From Nitrosopumilales archaeon CG_4_9_14_0_2_um_filter_34_16 (GTDB lineage: Archaea > Thermoproteota > Nitrososphaeria > Nitrososphaerales > Nitrosopumilaceae): a stretch of 19,667 bases of DNA. The DNA lies in contig PFRJ01000090.1 in the NCBI GenBank assembly GCA_002788515.1, forward strand, positions 1 through 19,667, given 5' to 3'. The translations under genes and the position numbers were made by a program. The notes below the pieces were generated by a model. That model did no database searches. It was not told where the DNA came from and worked only from the letters and a program-made list of their open reading frames with translations. Shown here piece by piece: positions 7,055 through 15,139 of the stretch. Within the stretch, counting starts at the first letter, position 1; the number at the start of each line of letters is the position of its first letter.

Positions 7055-8215
7055 TCAGGCTTTACTGATCTTGATATGGGTTTTTTCACCTTTGCTTGAG
7101 TTGTTTTGATATACAGTTCTAGTTTTGTATCCTTGTTTTTGTAGACACCCATCCAATATTGATACCCATGGAAGTGAATGTCCGCTATTCATTTTTGACT
7201 CTACTGTGATGTTTTTTGTATTTGCCTCAAAGTTCACATGACCTGAACATGTTATTTGCATTATGGCATCCATCATCTCAATGACATCGTCTAGTGTTTT
7301 TGATTTTAGCGAAATTCCATTTTTTTCTAATAGTTTGAACATATCCACTTCCGGTTTTTTTGACATCATCGTGGCATTGAGAATGTGCATCAATCCTGTT
7401 TCACTGACTGTTTTGATGATTCTGTAAATTTCCTGTGCTTCAGATTTTGTCATGTCTGCAAGAGCTTTGGTTTTTATTGCGTTTTTCCAAACATTTGAAA
7501 ATATTTTTTCTTGATTTACTCCTAGAATTTCAGTTGATGAAAAAATTGCCCCCTTACCGTTATCATTGTTTATCATTAGCAATTCTGCTTCATCAAAAAT
7601 AAAACAATTTTGAGTGATATCTGATGCTCTAATTTCTACTCCGTCTGGAATCACTCTGTATGATTCAGCTCCAATCTGTGTTGGTGACACAAGAATTTTG
7701 ACATCTAAATTGCGACGTAGCACTGATAATAATTGCTCTTTACATTCTGCTAATAATCCTAAACCCCACTGATCTGTCATTATTTTAATTGATGATTTTG
7801 AACCCTCAATCATTATTTGAAGTTGAGACAATACATTGTTTGCACTCAAATGAAAATATCTCCTTTCTTCAGATCCTCTTGCTTTTCTGCTCTCTTCACT
7901 TGCTTTCTTCAAATTGGAAATTAGTGTGTTCATTGCATTTACTTTGTTTATTTGCTCATGGATTATTCCATCAAAAGCATCTTCAGGTGCAATGGCAGTG
8001 CACATTATTGGTTTACTTTTAGAAATTATTACTAGTCGTTTGCTTTCCAATTTCAATAAAGTTGGGTATACTTTGGTTCTTGGAATTTCTGAATAGTAGG
8101 CCAGTTCACTGGCAGAAATTGTGCCTTTCGCAATCAAGGTCACGTATGCCTGTGCTTCATACTTGCTTAATCCAAATTCCTCTAAACTGACAGTCAAAAC
8201 ATGCTCATTTACCAT
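7055..8215 (-). CDS. TrmB-type transcriptional regulator with extra C-terminal domain
   Basis: A 386-residue DNA-binding regulator. Residues 8-75 are the TrmB winged helix: LEEFGLSKYEAQAYVTLI, then SASELAYYSEIPRTKVYPTLLKL (recognition helix) and the wing LVIISKSKP. A coiled-coil linker follows (about 80-112). Residues about 117-250 match the phospholipase-D-like sensor domain of the family (SSIKIMTDQWGLG; RNLDVKILVSP; IFDEAELLMIN; FSNVWKNAI). Residues 255-386 form an additional domain not typical of sugar-sensing TrmB proteins. Many thaumarchaeal TrmB homologues lack any sugar link, so the ligand is unknown. The gene is divergent from the ESCRT-III/CdvC operon, with 158 bases between starts, so it may control itself or that operon; this is inference from position. 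Confidence 0.85.
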   Translation of the reverse strand: MVNEHVLTVSLEEFGLSKYEAQAYVTLIAKGTISASELAYYSEIPRTKVYPTLLKLESKRLVIISKSKPIMCTAIAPEDAFDGIIHEQINKVNAMNTLISNLKKASEESRKARGSEERRYFHLSANNVLSQLQIMIEGSKSSIKIMTDQWGLGLLAECKEQLLSVLRRNLDVKILVSPTQIGAESYRVIPDGVEIRASDITQNCFIFDEAELLMINNDNGKGAIFSSTEILGVNQEKIFSNVWKNAIKTKALADMTKSEAQEIYRIIKTVSETGLMHILNATMMSKKPEVDMFKLLEKNGISLKSKTLDDVIEMMDAIMQITCSGHVNFEANTKNITVESKMNSGHSLPWVSILDGCLQKQGYKTRTVYQNNSSKGEKTHIKISKA

Positions 8216-8305
8216 GCTTATCCTTGATTTGTTATTAGGTAAAATTGAGAGCTAAATTCCTTTACACAAATACTCAAAAAAAATCAAAATTGTATCTGTT
8301 GATGA

Positions 8306-8336
8306 TGTAACTGTGGTTACTAAATTAATTGTTACA
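8306..8336. promoter_or_regulatory. GTTAC half-sites around an AT-rich element, candidate operator
   Basis: GTAAC (8307-8311) and GTTAC (8316-8320) form a small perfect inverted repeat with a four-base gap. A second GTTAC follows at 8331-8335, and TAAATTAATT lies between the last two copies. TGTAAC and GTTACA at the outer ends also pair. The site lies in the divergent region between the TrmB-type gene and the ESCRT-III operon, about 40-70 bases before the operon start. It is a reasonable place for a regulator, but short motifs like this arise by chance. Confidence 0.3.
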
Positions 8337-8373
8337 CCGTCCTCAAATACAAAATATCTAAGAATCGTTTGGT

Positions 8374-8937
8374 ATGTTGGTAAAATACACTGTTGATTCA
8401 CTAGACACTGCTAATATCTCTCACTCTGTGACTTTAGTTCCAAGACTAAAATATTCTTTAAATTTATTGGATGAAATAGTTTCTATTCTTGACAGTAAAA
8501 GAAATGAACTAAGGCAATCAAACGAAAACCTAGTTCATGATTTTGATGAATTTGATAAAACTCACATATCTGCGTTCCATTTAGAATATCTTGTTGTATT
8601 TTCTCTTGATATTTTATCGCAGGTAAAAAATAGAACTAATCTAATTTCTAATGTTGGTAGCATTCCTGAACTTCTTCCATCTACGATTCCTATGATTCGA
8701 ATGGTTAGTTCACAATTATTTGGCATTATGCCAAATTGTAGCCAAAAACTGTCTGAGATGTCAGTTCATTTAGGAAGCATTGTGCTTGATTCTGCTGCTC
8801 TTACTACTGCAAGATTTGATTTTAGTCTCTCTAATACCGAATCTTCAATTTTAATTAATGAAGTAAAATTGATGGTGAACTCTAAATTAAGTAAGCAGTA
8901 TCCTAATCTTGATTTTTTCAAACTATGTAACACTTAG
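8374..8937 (+). CDS. Divergent ESCRT-III (CdvB/Snf7-like) protein, 187 aa
   Basis: Predicted all-helical, acting at membranes in division or remodelling. The pattern follows the archaeal CdvB core: a long first helix (about 24-60, LKYSLNLLDEIVSILDSKRN), a second helix with EYLVVFSLDILSQVKNRTNL (71-90) like the ALE..RLET segment of CdvB, then the Pro-containing stretch ELLPSTIPMIRMVSSQLFGI and MPNCSQKLSEMSVHLGSIVLDS (119-140). The last closely parallels the helix-4 region (LSGMMPEAENEMGEISNLLS...D) that I recall from thaumarchaeal CdvB. The end, VNSKLSKQYPNLD, matches the final core helix. After it only nine residues remain, so there is no visible Pro-rich MIT-binding motif and no winged helix. 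It is the first gene of an operon with CdvC two genes later. I infer a paralogue or accessory subunit rather than the main CdvB. Identity is low, so a profile search is needed. Confidence 0.68.
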   Translation: MLVKYTVDSLDTANISHSVTLVPRLKYSLNLLDEIVSILDSKRNELRQSNENLVHDFDEFDKTHISAFHLEYLVVFSLDILSQVKNRTNLISNVGSIPELLPSTIPMIRMVSSQLFGIMPNCSQKLSEMSVHLGSIVLDSAALTTARFDFSLSNTESSILINEVKLMVNSKLSKQYPNLDFFKLCNT

Positions 8938-8939
8938 TC

Positions 8940-9425
8940 ATGCTTAATACAATACGTAGTTTCTCAAAGGATTTAGATAAACTTAGGTATATTTCCTCAA
9001 AAATCGATCAAAGATTATCTGATATCAAGGCTCCTGATGATGCAATTGTTGACAAATTGACTGTAGATGAACTCCAAGATTTAAAGAAAATTGTTGGAAT
9101 TGCAGATTTTATGATGTGCAAATATGCTGATAAAAAGGAAATGAGGTCTATTTTGAAGCATTTTGTTTCAATTGTATCTGATGCTGCAAGTTCTCTTGAG
9201 AATTTAGATGATGAAGTGTCTGAACTGATTATTGCGGCTGAGGATTCTATTAGCAAAGTGAAAGATATGTACTCTCATATCTCTGAACATTCTGATTTTA
9301 AGAAAAATTATCGTGACGGTCCTGATTATAATGTGTACGAAACAAGTGGAATTAATTTAACCAATTTTACGACAGAGATTAACACAGTAGAATACCAACA
9401 AAATTCTCAAGGTGAAATTGCGTAG
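8940..9425 (+). CDS. Unknown helical protein in the CdvC operon, 161 aa
   Basis: No family was recognised. Its ATG is two bases after the stop of the ESCRT-III-like gene, and its stop is nine bases before cdvC, so the three are surely cotranscribed. Residues 1-30 form a basic amphipathic helix (MLNTIRSFSKDLDKLRYISS) that might touch membranes. Residues about 40-115 are three acidic amphipathic helices (VDELQDLKKIVGIADFMM; MRSILKHFVSIVSDAASSL; DEVSELIIAAEDSISKVKDM). Residues about 118-161 are polar and probably disordered (Asn, Thr, Gln, Tyr-rich). It may be a far-diverged ESCRT-III protein, or an adaptor linking the first protein to the CdvC MIT domain. Both are inference from position and helix pattern. 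Confidence 0.75.
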   Translation: MLNTIRSFSKDLDKLRYISSKIDQRLSDIKAPDDAIVDKLTVDELQDLKKIVGIADFMMCKYADKKEMRSILKHFVSIVSDAASSLENLDDEVSELIIAAEDSISKVKDMYSHISEHSDFKKNYRDGPDYNVYETSGINLTNFTTEINTVEYQQNSQGEIA

Positions 9426-9434
9426 GTAATTAAG

Positions 9435-10628
9435 ATGAGTATGGCCCCACAAGAATTAGAAAACACAGCAAGCAAATACGCTTCTGAAGCTATCAAATTT
9501 GACTCACAAGGTGCTCGTGGGATGGCAATTACTCATTATCAACACGCAATTGATGCTCTTGTAAAACTAGTGCAACTTTATCCTGCCAATAAACTGAATC
9601 AAATCTACAAAGACCGATGTAATTCTTATCATAATCGAATCAATGCATTGCAGCAATCTCATGGTGTGGAGCCTGCAGTTGATCCAAAAGCTTCTGATGC
9701 TGAACAAAAGGCATCTGTAAAGAGACAAGAAAATGAAAATGATTTTGAAGAATTAATCATGAAAGAAAAACCCGATGTTACTTGGGATCAAGTAATTGGG
9801 TTAGAAGATGCTAAAAGTGCTTTAAGAGAATCAATTGTTTATCCTACTAAAAGACCTGATTTGTTTCCTCTTGGATGGCCAAAAGGAATGTTGCTTTATG
9901 GGCCACCTGGTACCGGAAAAACTATGCTTGCAGCTGCAACTGCAAATGAAATGGATGGGTATTTCATAAATGTGGATGCATCATCAATGATGAGTAAATG
10001 GTTAGGTGAAGCAGAAAAAAATGTCTCAAAATTATTTGCTATGGCAAGACAGTATGCTGAGAAAGAAGGCAAACCTGTTATTTTGTTTGTAGATGAAGTG
10101 GATTCTTTACTTGGCTCAAGAAACAGTGAAGTTGGAGGCGAAGTTAGAACTAAAAATCAATTTCTCACTGAAATGGATGGTGTAAATGGAAAAGGAAAAC
10201 AATTAATGCTTTATGTAATTGGTGCAACAAACAAACCTTGGAGTCTTGATTGGCCTTTCTTGAGAAGATTCCAAAAAAGAATCTATGTGTCTTTACCAAC
10301 ACAAGAAGCTAGAGAACACCTGTTTGAAGAATATACTGCCCCCCTAAGTAAGAATTACAATGTAAATAACACTGAACTTGCAAAATTGTTTGACGGTTAC
10401 AGTGCAAGTGATATCAAAGATGTTTGTCAAGCCGCACACATTAAAACAGTTCATGAAATCTTCAATGCTCCAGACTATCACGAGCCAGTAGAGGGAGAAA
10501 CACCTGTTATACCAAGACCCCTTACAACTGCAGATTTCAAAGATATTATGGCAAGACGAAAACCAAGTGTCTCGCTTGAAATGATTCGTGCTTATCATAA
10601 ATGGAGCGAAGAGTTCCAAGCCCTTTGA
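9435..10628 (+). CDS. cdvC: CdvC, Vps4-like AAA ATPase of ESCRT division
   Basis: A cytosolic AAA ATPase that pulls apart ESCRT-III (CdvB) polymers during cell division. Residues 1-75 are an MIT three-helix bundle (ASKYASEAIKFDSQGARGMA; HAIDALVKLVQ), which binds tails of ESCRT-III proteins; 76-110 is a charged linker. The AAA core has Walker A GPPGTGKT (156-163), pore loop SKWLGEAE (187-194), Walker B ILFVDEVD (216-223), sensor 1 IGATNKP (262-268) and arginine fingers FLRRF (Arg277-Arg278). The C-terminal residues RRKPSVSLEMIRAYHKWSEEF are the typical Vps4 C-terminal helix. All catalytic residues are intact and the length, 397, is normal. The start is ATG at 9435; an ATG at 9441 gives the same protein less two residues. 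Its own operon context with an ESCRT-III paralogue suggests direct partnership. Confidence 0.95.
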   Translation: MSMAPQELENTASKYASEAIKFDSQGARGMAITHYQHAIDALVKLVQLYPANKLNQIYKDRCNSYHNRINALQQSHGVEPAVDPKASDAEQKASVKRQENENDFEELIMKEKPDVTWDQVIGLEDAKSALRESIVYPTKRPDLFPLGWPKGMLLYGPPGTGKTMLAAATANEMDGYFINVDASSMMSKWLGEAEKNVSKLFAMARQYAEKEGKPVILFVDEVDSLLGSRNSEVGGEVRTKNQFLTEMDGVNGKGKQLMLYVIGATNKPWSLDWPFLRRFQKRIYVSLPTQEAREHLFEEYTAPLSKNYNVNNTELAKLFDGYSASDIKDVCQAAHIKTVHEIFNAPDYHEPVEGETPVIPRPLTTADFKDIMARRKPSVSLEMIRAYHKWSEEFQAL

Positions 10629-10660
10629 TTGATTTTTCTGCGATCAGATTTTTGAAATTT
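10629..10660 (+). terminator. T-rich transcription stop after cdvC
   Basis: Three T-runs (GATTTTTC, GATTTTTG, AATTTTAA) lie within 35 bases after the cdvC stop. Runs of T without a stable hairpin are the usual archaeal terminator, and the next gene has its own TATA element just beyond. Confidence 0.35.
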
Positions 10661-10673
10661 TAATGCGCACAAA

Positions 10674-10684
10674 ACTTAAATTCA
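10674..10684 (+). promoter_or_regulatory. Candidate TATA box for carAB
   Basis: ACTTAAATTC is centred near 10679. A transcript would begin at about 10705-10707, which falls exactly at the point where the conserved CarA N-terminus begins, although no usual start codon is there. Confidence 0.4.
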
Positions 10685-10712
10685 CAATCCCTAGGACTTT
10701 ACGAGGGTCACA

Positions 10713-11852
10713 ATTACTACAAAGAAATCAATCCACGCAAAAAAGTTTGGAAAACTGATTTTTGATGATGGCACTGTTCTTGATGGTGAAGGGTTTGGGT
10801 ATTCTACAACTGCTTTTGGTGAAATTGTGTTTAACACTGGAATGGTTGGCTATGCTGAAGCTCTTACAGATCCTTCGTACAACGGGCAAATTCTTACATT
10901 AACTTATCCTCTAGTTGGAAATTATGGAGTCCCTGATCCATCTGTTAAAGATGATGATGGGATTTCAAAATTCTTCGAGTCTGATAGAATGCAGATTCGC
11001 GGTCTAGTTGTACATGAATTATCTTTAACTGCTAGTCACTGGAATCTGACAATGACTCTGGATGAGTGGCTTTACAATGAGAAAGTGCCTGGTATTTCTG
11101 GAATTGATACTCGTGAACTAACAAAGAAACTTCGAACAAGCGGAGTGATGATGGCAGCGCTTGTTGTCTCTGATACTGAAATTGATGTAGAGAAAATTAA
11201 AACCGAACTTGCATCTGCAACTCACTATAATTCTGAACAATTCATGGATGTGGTATCTACAAAGAAAGAACAATTTTTTGGTCAAGGCAATGATTCAGTT
11301 GTAGTAGTTGACACTGGCACAAAAAATGCAATCATTAGAAATGTCTTGGAGCTTGGCTACAAAGCAATTTTGGTACCATGGGATACTTCTTATGAAAAAA
11401 TAATGTCTTACAATCCTAAAGGTGTCGTGTTAAGTAGTGGTCCAGGTGATCCACAGAAATGTTCTAACACCATTGATACTGCTAAACAATTAATTGAAAA
11501 CAATATTCCTACATTAGGTATTTGTTTAGGTGCACAAATTATTGGTATTGCTGGTAACACTGAAACTTACAAACTAAAGTATGGGCATCGAGGACAAAAC
11601 AAATCTTGTATTAATTTAGAAAATAATCAAGTATATGTTACTAGTCAAAATCATGGATATGGAATAACTCCAGAATCTATAGCAAAATCTGATTTCAAGT
11701 TATGGTTTACAAATGCAGATGATAAAACAGTTGAGGGAATAAAACACAAAAAACAAAATTGTATTGCAGTGCAGTTTCATCCAGAAGCCTCTCCTGGCCC
11801 CTTTGATTGTAAATTTGTCTTTGACGAACTCAAACATCTGATGGAGAAATAA
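10713..11852 (+). CDS. carA: Carbamoyl-phosphate synthetase small (glutaminase) subunit; start codon uncertain
   Basis: Releases ammonia from glutamine and passes it to CarB. The class I glutaminase domain has the nucleophile in TLGICLGAQ (Cys271 in this numbering), the oxyanion loop SSGPGDP, and the catalytic His356 and Glu358 in QFHPEASPGPFD. The N-terminal CarA domain (KLIFDDGTVLDGEGFGY, then EIVFNTGMVGYAEALTDPSY) is intact only if translation starts well before the GTG at 10827. That GTG lies inside the conserved GEIVFNTGM segment. The frame is open back to 10695 but contains no ATG, GTG or TTG there. ATT at 10713 is given as the nearest codon allowed by the bacterial/archaeal code (379 residues); GTC at 10707 is the other candidate and best fits the promoter. 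The stop is four bases before carB, so carAB is an operon. Confidence 0.9.
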   Translation: MTTKKSIHAKKFGKLIFDDGTVLDGEGFGYSTTAFGEIVFNTGMVGYAEALTDPSYNGQILTLTYPLVGNYGVPDPSVKDDDGISKFFESDRMQIRGLVVHELSLTASHWNLTMTLDEWLYNEKVPGISGIDTRELTKKLRTSGVMMAALVVSDTEIDVEKIKTELASATHYNSEQFMDVVSTKKEQFFGQGNDSVVVVDTGTKNAIIRNVLELGYKAILVPWDTSYEKIMSYNPKGVVLSSGPGDPQKCSNTIDTAKQLIENNIPTLGICLGAQIIGIAGNTETYKLKYGHRGQNKSCINLENNQVYVTSQNHGYGITPESIAKSDFKLWFTNADDKTVEGIKHKKQNCIAVQFHPEASPGPFDCKFVFDELKHLMEK

Positions 11853-11856
11853 AGAA

Positions 11857-14800
11857 ATGCCAAAAAATGAATCGCTAAAGAAAATTCTTGTACTGGGTAG
11901 TGGGGCTATTAAAATCGGTGAAGCTGGAGAATTTGATTATTCTGGAAGTCAATGTCTTAAAGCAATACATGAAGATGGATTGAACAGTGTACTGATCAAC
12001 CCGAACATTGCTACTATCCAGACAGATACTAGATTTGCAGATCAAGTGTACTTACTTCCAGTCAACCCGGAATATGTAGAATCAATTATTGAAAAAGAAA
12101 GACCTGATGGCATAATGTTGGCATATGGGGGGCAAACTGCTTTGAACTGTGGTGTTAAGCTAGATGAATCTGGCATTCTCAAAAAATATGGCGTAAATGT
12201 GTTGGGTACTCAAATTGCAGGGATTAAAAGAACTGAAGATAGGCAGCTTTTCAAAGATTCTATGAACGAGTGTCGTGTACCTGTGTTAAAAAGCAAAACT
12301 GTTACTAATTTTGAAGATGCCAAAAAAGCGGCTGAAGAACTAGTTTATCCTGTAATAATCAGAGTTGCATATACTCTTGGGGGTAGAGGTGGCGGTGTTG
12401 CCTATAATGAAATTGAACTTCACGAGATTGTTGAGCGCGGTCTTAAGGCCAGCCTAGTTGGTCAAGTTTTAGTTGAAGAATACATTGGTCACTGGAAACA
12501 AATTGAATATGAAGTAATGCAAGATTATGACGGAAATAATGTAATTGTATGTAATATGGAAAATGTACTTTCGATGAAAGTTCACACTGGTGATAACATT
12601 GTAGTTGCTCCTTCTCAAACAATTGACAATCATGAATATCATATGCTGCGCTCTGCTGCATTACGTGCAACAAAACATGTTGGAATTGTAGGTGAATGCA
12701 ATATACAATATGCACTTGATCCAGATTCTGATAGATACGTTGCAATTGAGATTAATCCTAGGCTCTCACGCTCTTCTGCACTTGCAAGTAAGGCAACTGG
12801 TTATCCATTAGCATACATGTCTGCAAAAATCGGGTTAGGGTATAACCTGTCTGAGCTTGTAAATAGAATTACAAAAAATACCACTGCATGTTTTGAACCA
12901 TCACTTGATTATGTTGTATGTAAACATCCAAGATGGGATTTTGCAAAGTTTGAACTTGTAAATAGACGATTAGGGCCTACAATGAAATCTGTTGGTGAGG
13001 TGATGGCAGTAGGTAGAACATTTGAAGAATCTTTTCAAAAAGCAATTAGAATGTTGGATATTGGAAATGACGGGTTGGTTTTAAATCGTGTAAACGGAAA
13101 AGAATACACCGAAGAAGAAATAGAGTACAAATTATCTCATCACGATGATCAGATTCTTTATAATGTTGCAATTGCATTGAAGATGGGTATCTCAGTCGAG
13201 CGAATATACAAACTATCTACTGTCGATCCATGGTTTATAGAAAAAATCCAAAACATCGTAACTCTTGAAGATAGATTGAAAAAATCTGAACTAGATGAAT
13301 CACTTCTTTGGGAAGCCAAAAAACTGGGATTTGCTGACAAACAAATTGCTCGCGCTAAAGATAAAACTCCTGACGAAATACGCGCATTAAGGAAGAAATT
13401 AGGCGTAATTCCTTCTGTAAAACAAATTGATACACTGGCAGCTGAGTGGCCTGCAGTAACTAATTATCTCTATTTGACTTATGGCGGTCACTCAAATGAT
13501 GTGATAATTCCAAAAGATGAACGAGGAATAATCGTACTAGGTGCAGGTCCCTACAGAATTGGAAGTAGTGTGGAATTTGATTGGGGAACCGTAAACATGG
13601 TTTGGGGATTACAGGAAAATGGAGAAAAACATGTATCAGTAGTAAATTGTAATCCTGAAACCGTTTCAACTGATTATGATATTTGTACAAGATTGTATTT
13701 TGAGGAATTAACTCAGGAAAGAATTTTGGATATCACTGAATTTGAAAACCCAAAAGGTATTATCACTTGTGTAGGTGGGCAAACTGCAAACAATTTAACT
13801 CCTGGACTTGCACAACATGGTGTCAATATTTTAGGAACTGCCGCACATGATGTTGACAGAGCAGAAGACCGTTCTAAATTTAGTGCAGAATTAGATAAGC
13901 TCCACATAAAACAACCTCTTTGGCAAGCATTTTCAAATCTTAATGAAGCAAAGTCTTTTGCACAACAAGTTGAATTCCCTGTAATTGTTAGACCTTCTTA
14001 CGTTTTGTCTGGTGCTGCCATGAAAGTTGTTTGGTCTCAAGAAGAATTAAAGACCTATATCAAAGAAGCAACTGATGTATCCCCTGATCATCCAGTTGTG
14101 ATCTCAAAATTCATGTTAAACTCTCTTGAAGTAGATGTCGACGGTATTAGTAATGGAAAACAAGTTGTAATTGGTGCAATTGTAGAACATATTGACAGTG
14201 CAGGCGTTCATTCTGGAGATGCAATGATGGTAATTCCACCATGGCGTCTAAGCAATAAAATTATTGAAACAATTACTGAATACACTAAAAAAATTGCGTT
14301 AACGTTTAATGTTAAAGGGCCATTTAATTTGCAATTTTTGGTTCATGATGATCACGTCTATGTTATTGAATTAAACATTCGAGCCTCGCGTTCCATGCCC
14401 TTTGTATCCAAATTAGTAAAAATGAACCTAATTTCACTTGCTGCCAAGGCAATATTGGACAAACCTTTACCACAAATTCCTGAAAACAAATGGCAAAAAA
14501 TTCAAAACTATGGAATTAAGGTTCCTCAATTCTCGTTTATGCAACTTGAAGGTGCAGATATTGCGTTGGGCGTTGAAATGCAATCTACTGGAGAGGCAGC
14601 ATGCTTTGGAACTAGCTTCTACGATGCATTATCTAAAGGATTGATATCTGTGGGATATACGCTTCCTGACAAAGGTACTGCACTTGTAACAGTAGGTGGT
14701 GCACAAAACAAAGAAAAATTAGTTGCCACAATTGCAAAGCTAAAACAATTGGGGTTCAAAATTTTAGCAACAGAACACACTGCTGAATTTTTTGAAGAAA

Positions 14801-15099
14801 AAATAGGCCAAATTGAAATAGTCCATAAAATTTCAGAACCTGAAAGAAAACCTAACATCTCTGATCTACTCTATGAGAGAAAAATTGATTTTATCATAAA
14901 TATTCCAAGTACATCAACATTAGAAAAATATGTTGACATGCTTGATGATGAATATCAAATCCGACGAAAATCTCTTGAGTTGGGAATTCCTGTATTGACT
15001 ACTATTGAGTTAGCAGATTCGTTTGTAAAAACATTGGAATGGTTACGGAATAATAAAACCACTAAAGAACCAATTGAGCCATATGATAAATATGATTGA
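11857..15099 (+). CDS. carB: Carbamoyl-phosphate synthetase large subunit
   Basis: Makes carbamoyl phosphate from bicarbonate, ATP and the ammonia delivered by CarA, for arginine and pyrimidines. The protein is 1080 residues, the normal length. The two halves repeat: GSGAIKIGEAGEFDYSGSQ (14-32) in the first and GAGPYRIGSSVEFDWG (about 563-578) in the second. ATP-grasp domains lie at about 130-335 (GGRGGGVAYNEIE; EINPRLSRSSALASKATGYP) and about 670-860 (RPSYVLSGAAMKVV; ELNIRASRSMPFVSK). An oligomerisation region lies between them (about 400-550). The C-terminal allosteric MGS-like domain (about 930-1065) begins near GTALVTVGGAQNKEKLVATI. No residue expected for catalysis was seen to be missing. 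It follows carA by four bases. Confidence 0.98.
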   Translation: MPKNESLKKILVLGSGAIKIGEAGEFDYSGSQCLKAIHEDGLNSVLINPNIATIQTDTRFADQVYLLPVNPEYVESIIEKERPDGIMLAYGGQTALNCGVKLDESGILKKYGVNVLGTQIAGIKRTEDRQLFKDSMNECRVPVLKSKTVTNFEDAKKAAEELVYPVIIRVAYTLGGRGGGVAYNEIELHEIVERGLKASLVGQVLVEEYIGHWKQIEYEVMQDYDGNNVIVCNMENVLSMKVHTGDNIVVAPSQTIDNHEYHMLRSAALRATKHVGIVGECNIQYALDPDSDRYVAIEINPRLSRSSALASKATGYPLAYMSAKIGLGYNLSELVNRITKNTTACFEPSLDYVVCKHPRWDFAKFELVNRRLGPTMKSVGEVMAVGRTFEESFQKAIRMLDIGNDGLVLNRVNGKEYTEEEIEYKLSHHDDQILYNVAIALKMGISVERIYKLSTVDPWFIEKIQNIVTLEDRLKKSELDESLLWEAKKLGFADKQIARAKDKTPDEIRALRKKLGVIPSVKQIDTLAAEWPAVTNYLYLTYGGHSNDVIIPKDERGIIVLGAGPYRIGSSVEFDWGTVNMVWGLQENGEKHVSVVNCNPETVSTDYDICTRLYFEELTQERILDITEFENPKGIITCVGGQTANNLTPGLAQHGVNILGTAAHDVDRAEDRSKFSAELDKLHIKQPLWQAFSNLNEAKSFAQQVEFPVIVRPSYVLSGAAMKVVWSQEELKTYIKEATDVSPDHPVVISKFMLNSLEVDVDGISNGKQVVIGAIVEHIDSAGVHSGDAMMVIPPWRLSNKIIETITEYTKKIALTFNVKGPFNLQFLVHDDHVYVIELNIRASRSMPFVSKLVKMNLISLAAKAILDKPLPQIPENKWQKIQNYGIKVPQFSFMQLEGADIALGVEMQSTGEAACFGTSFYDALSKGLISVGYTLPDKGTALVTVGGAQNKEKLVATIAKLKQLGFKILATEHTAEFFEEKIGQIEIVHKISEPERKPNISDLLYERKIDFIINIPSTSTLEKYVDMLDDEYQIRRKSLELGIPVLTTIELADSFVKTLEWLRNNKTTKEPIEPYDKYD

Positions 15100-15106
15100 T
15101 TCTAAA

Positions 15107-15116
15107 AAACATAAAC
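15107..15116 (+). promoter_or_regulatory. Candidate TATA box for the zinc-ribbon gene
   Basis: AAACATAAAC is centred about 28 bases before the ATG at 15140, consistent with a leaderless transcript separate from carAB. Confidence 0.3.
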
Positions 15117-15139
15117 ACGAGTAATCTATCAAACAGTAT

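Noticed and set aside
8374..9425. The ESCRT-III-like and 161-aa genes as a single frameshifted CdvB
   Set aside because: The first protein already contains the complete core up to its final helix, and the second has its own start codon and its own N-terminal amphipathic helix.
10344..10619. Open frame of 91 codons on the minus strand inside cdvC
   Set aside because: It lies fully within the strongly conserved cdvC coding sequence; its Cys/Trp/Ile-rich translation has no protein pattern and no promoter.
10663..10757. A 31-codon frame beginning at an ATG just before carA
   Set aside because: It is in a different frame from carA, covers the carA TATA element and ends inside carA. It does not explain the missing carA start by a simple one-base shift that I could see.
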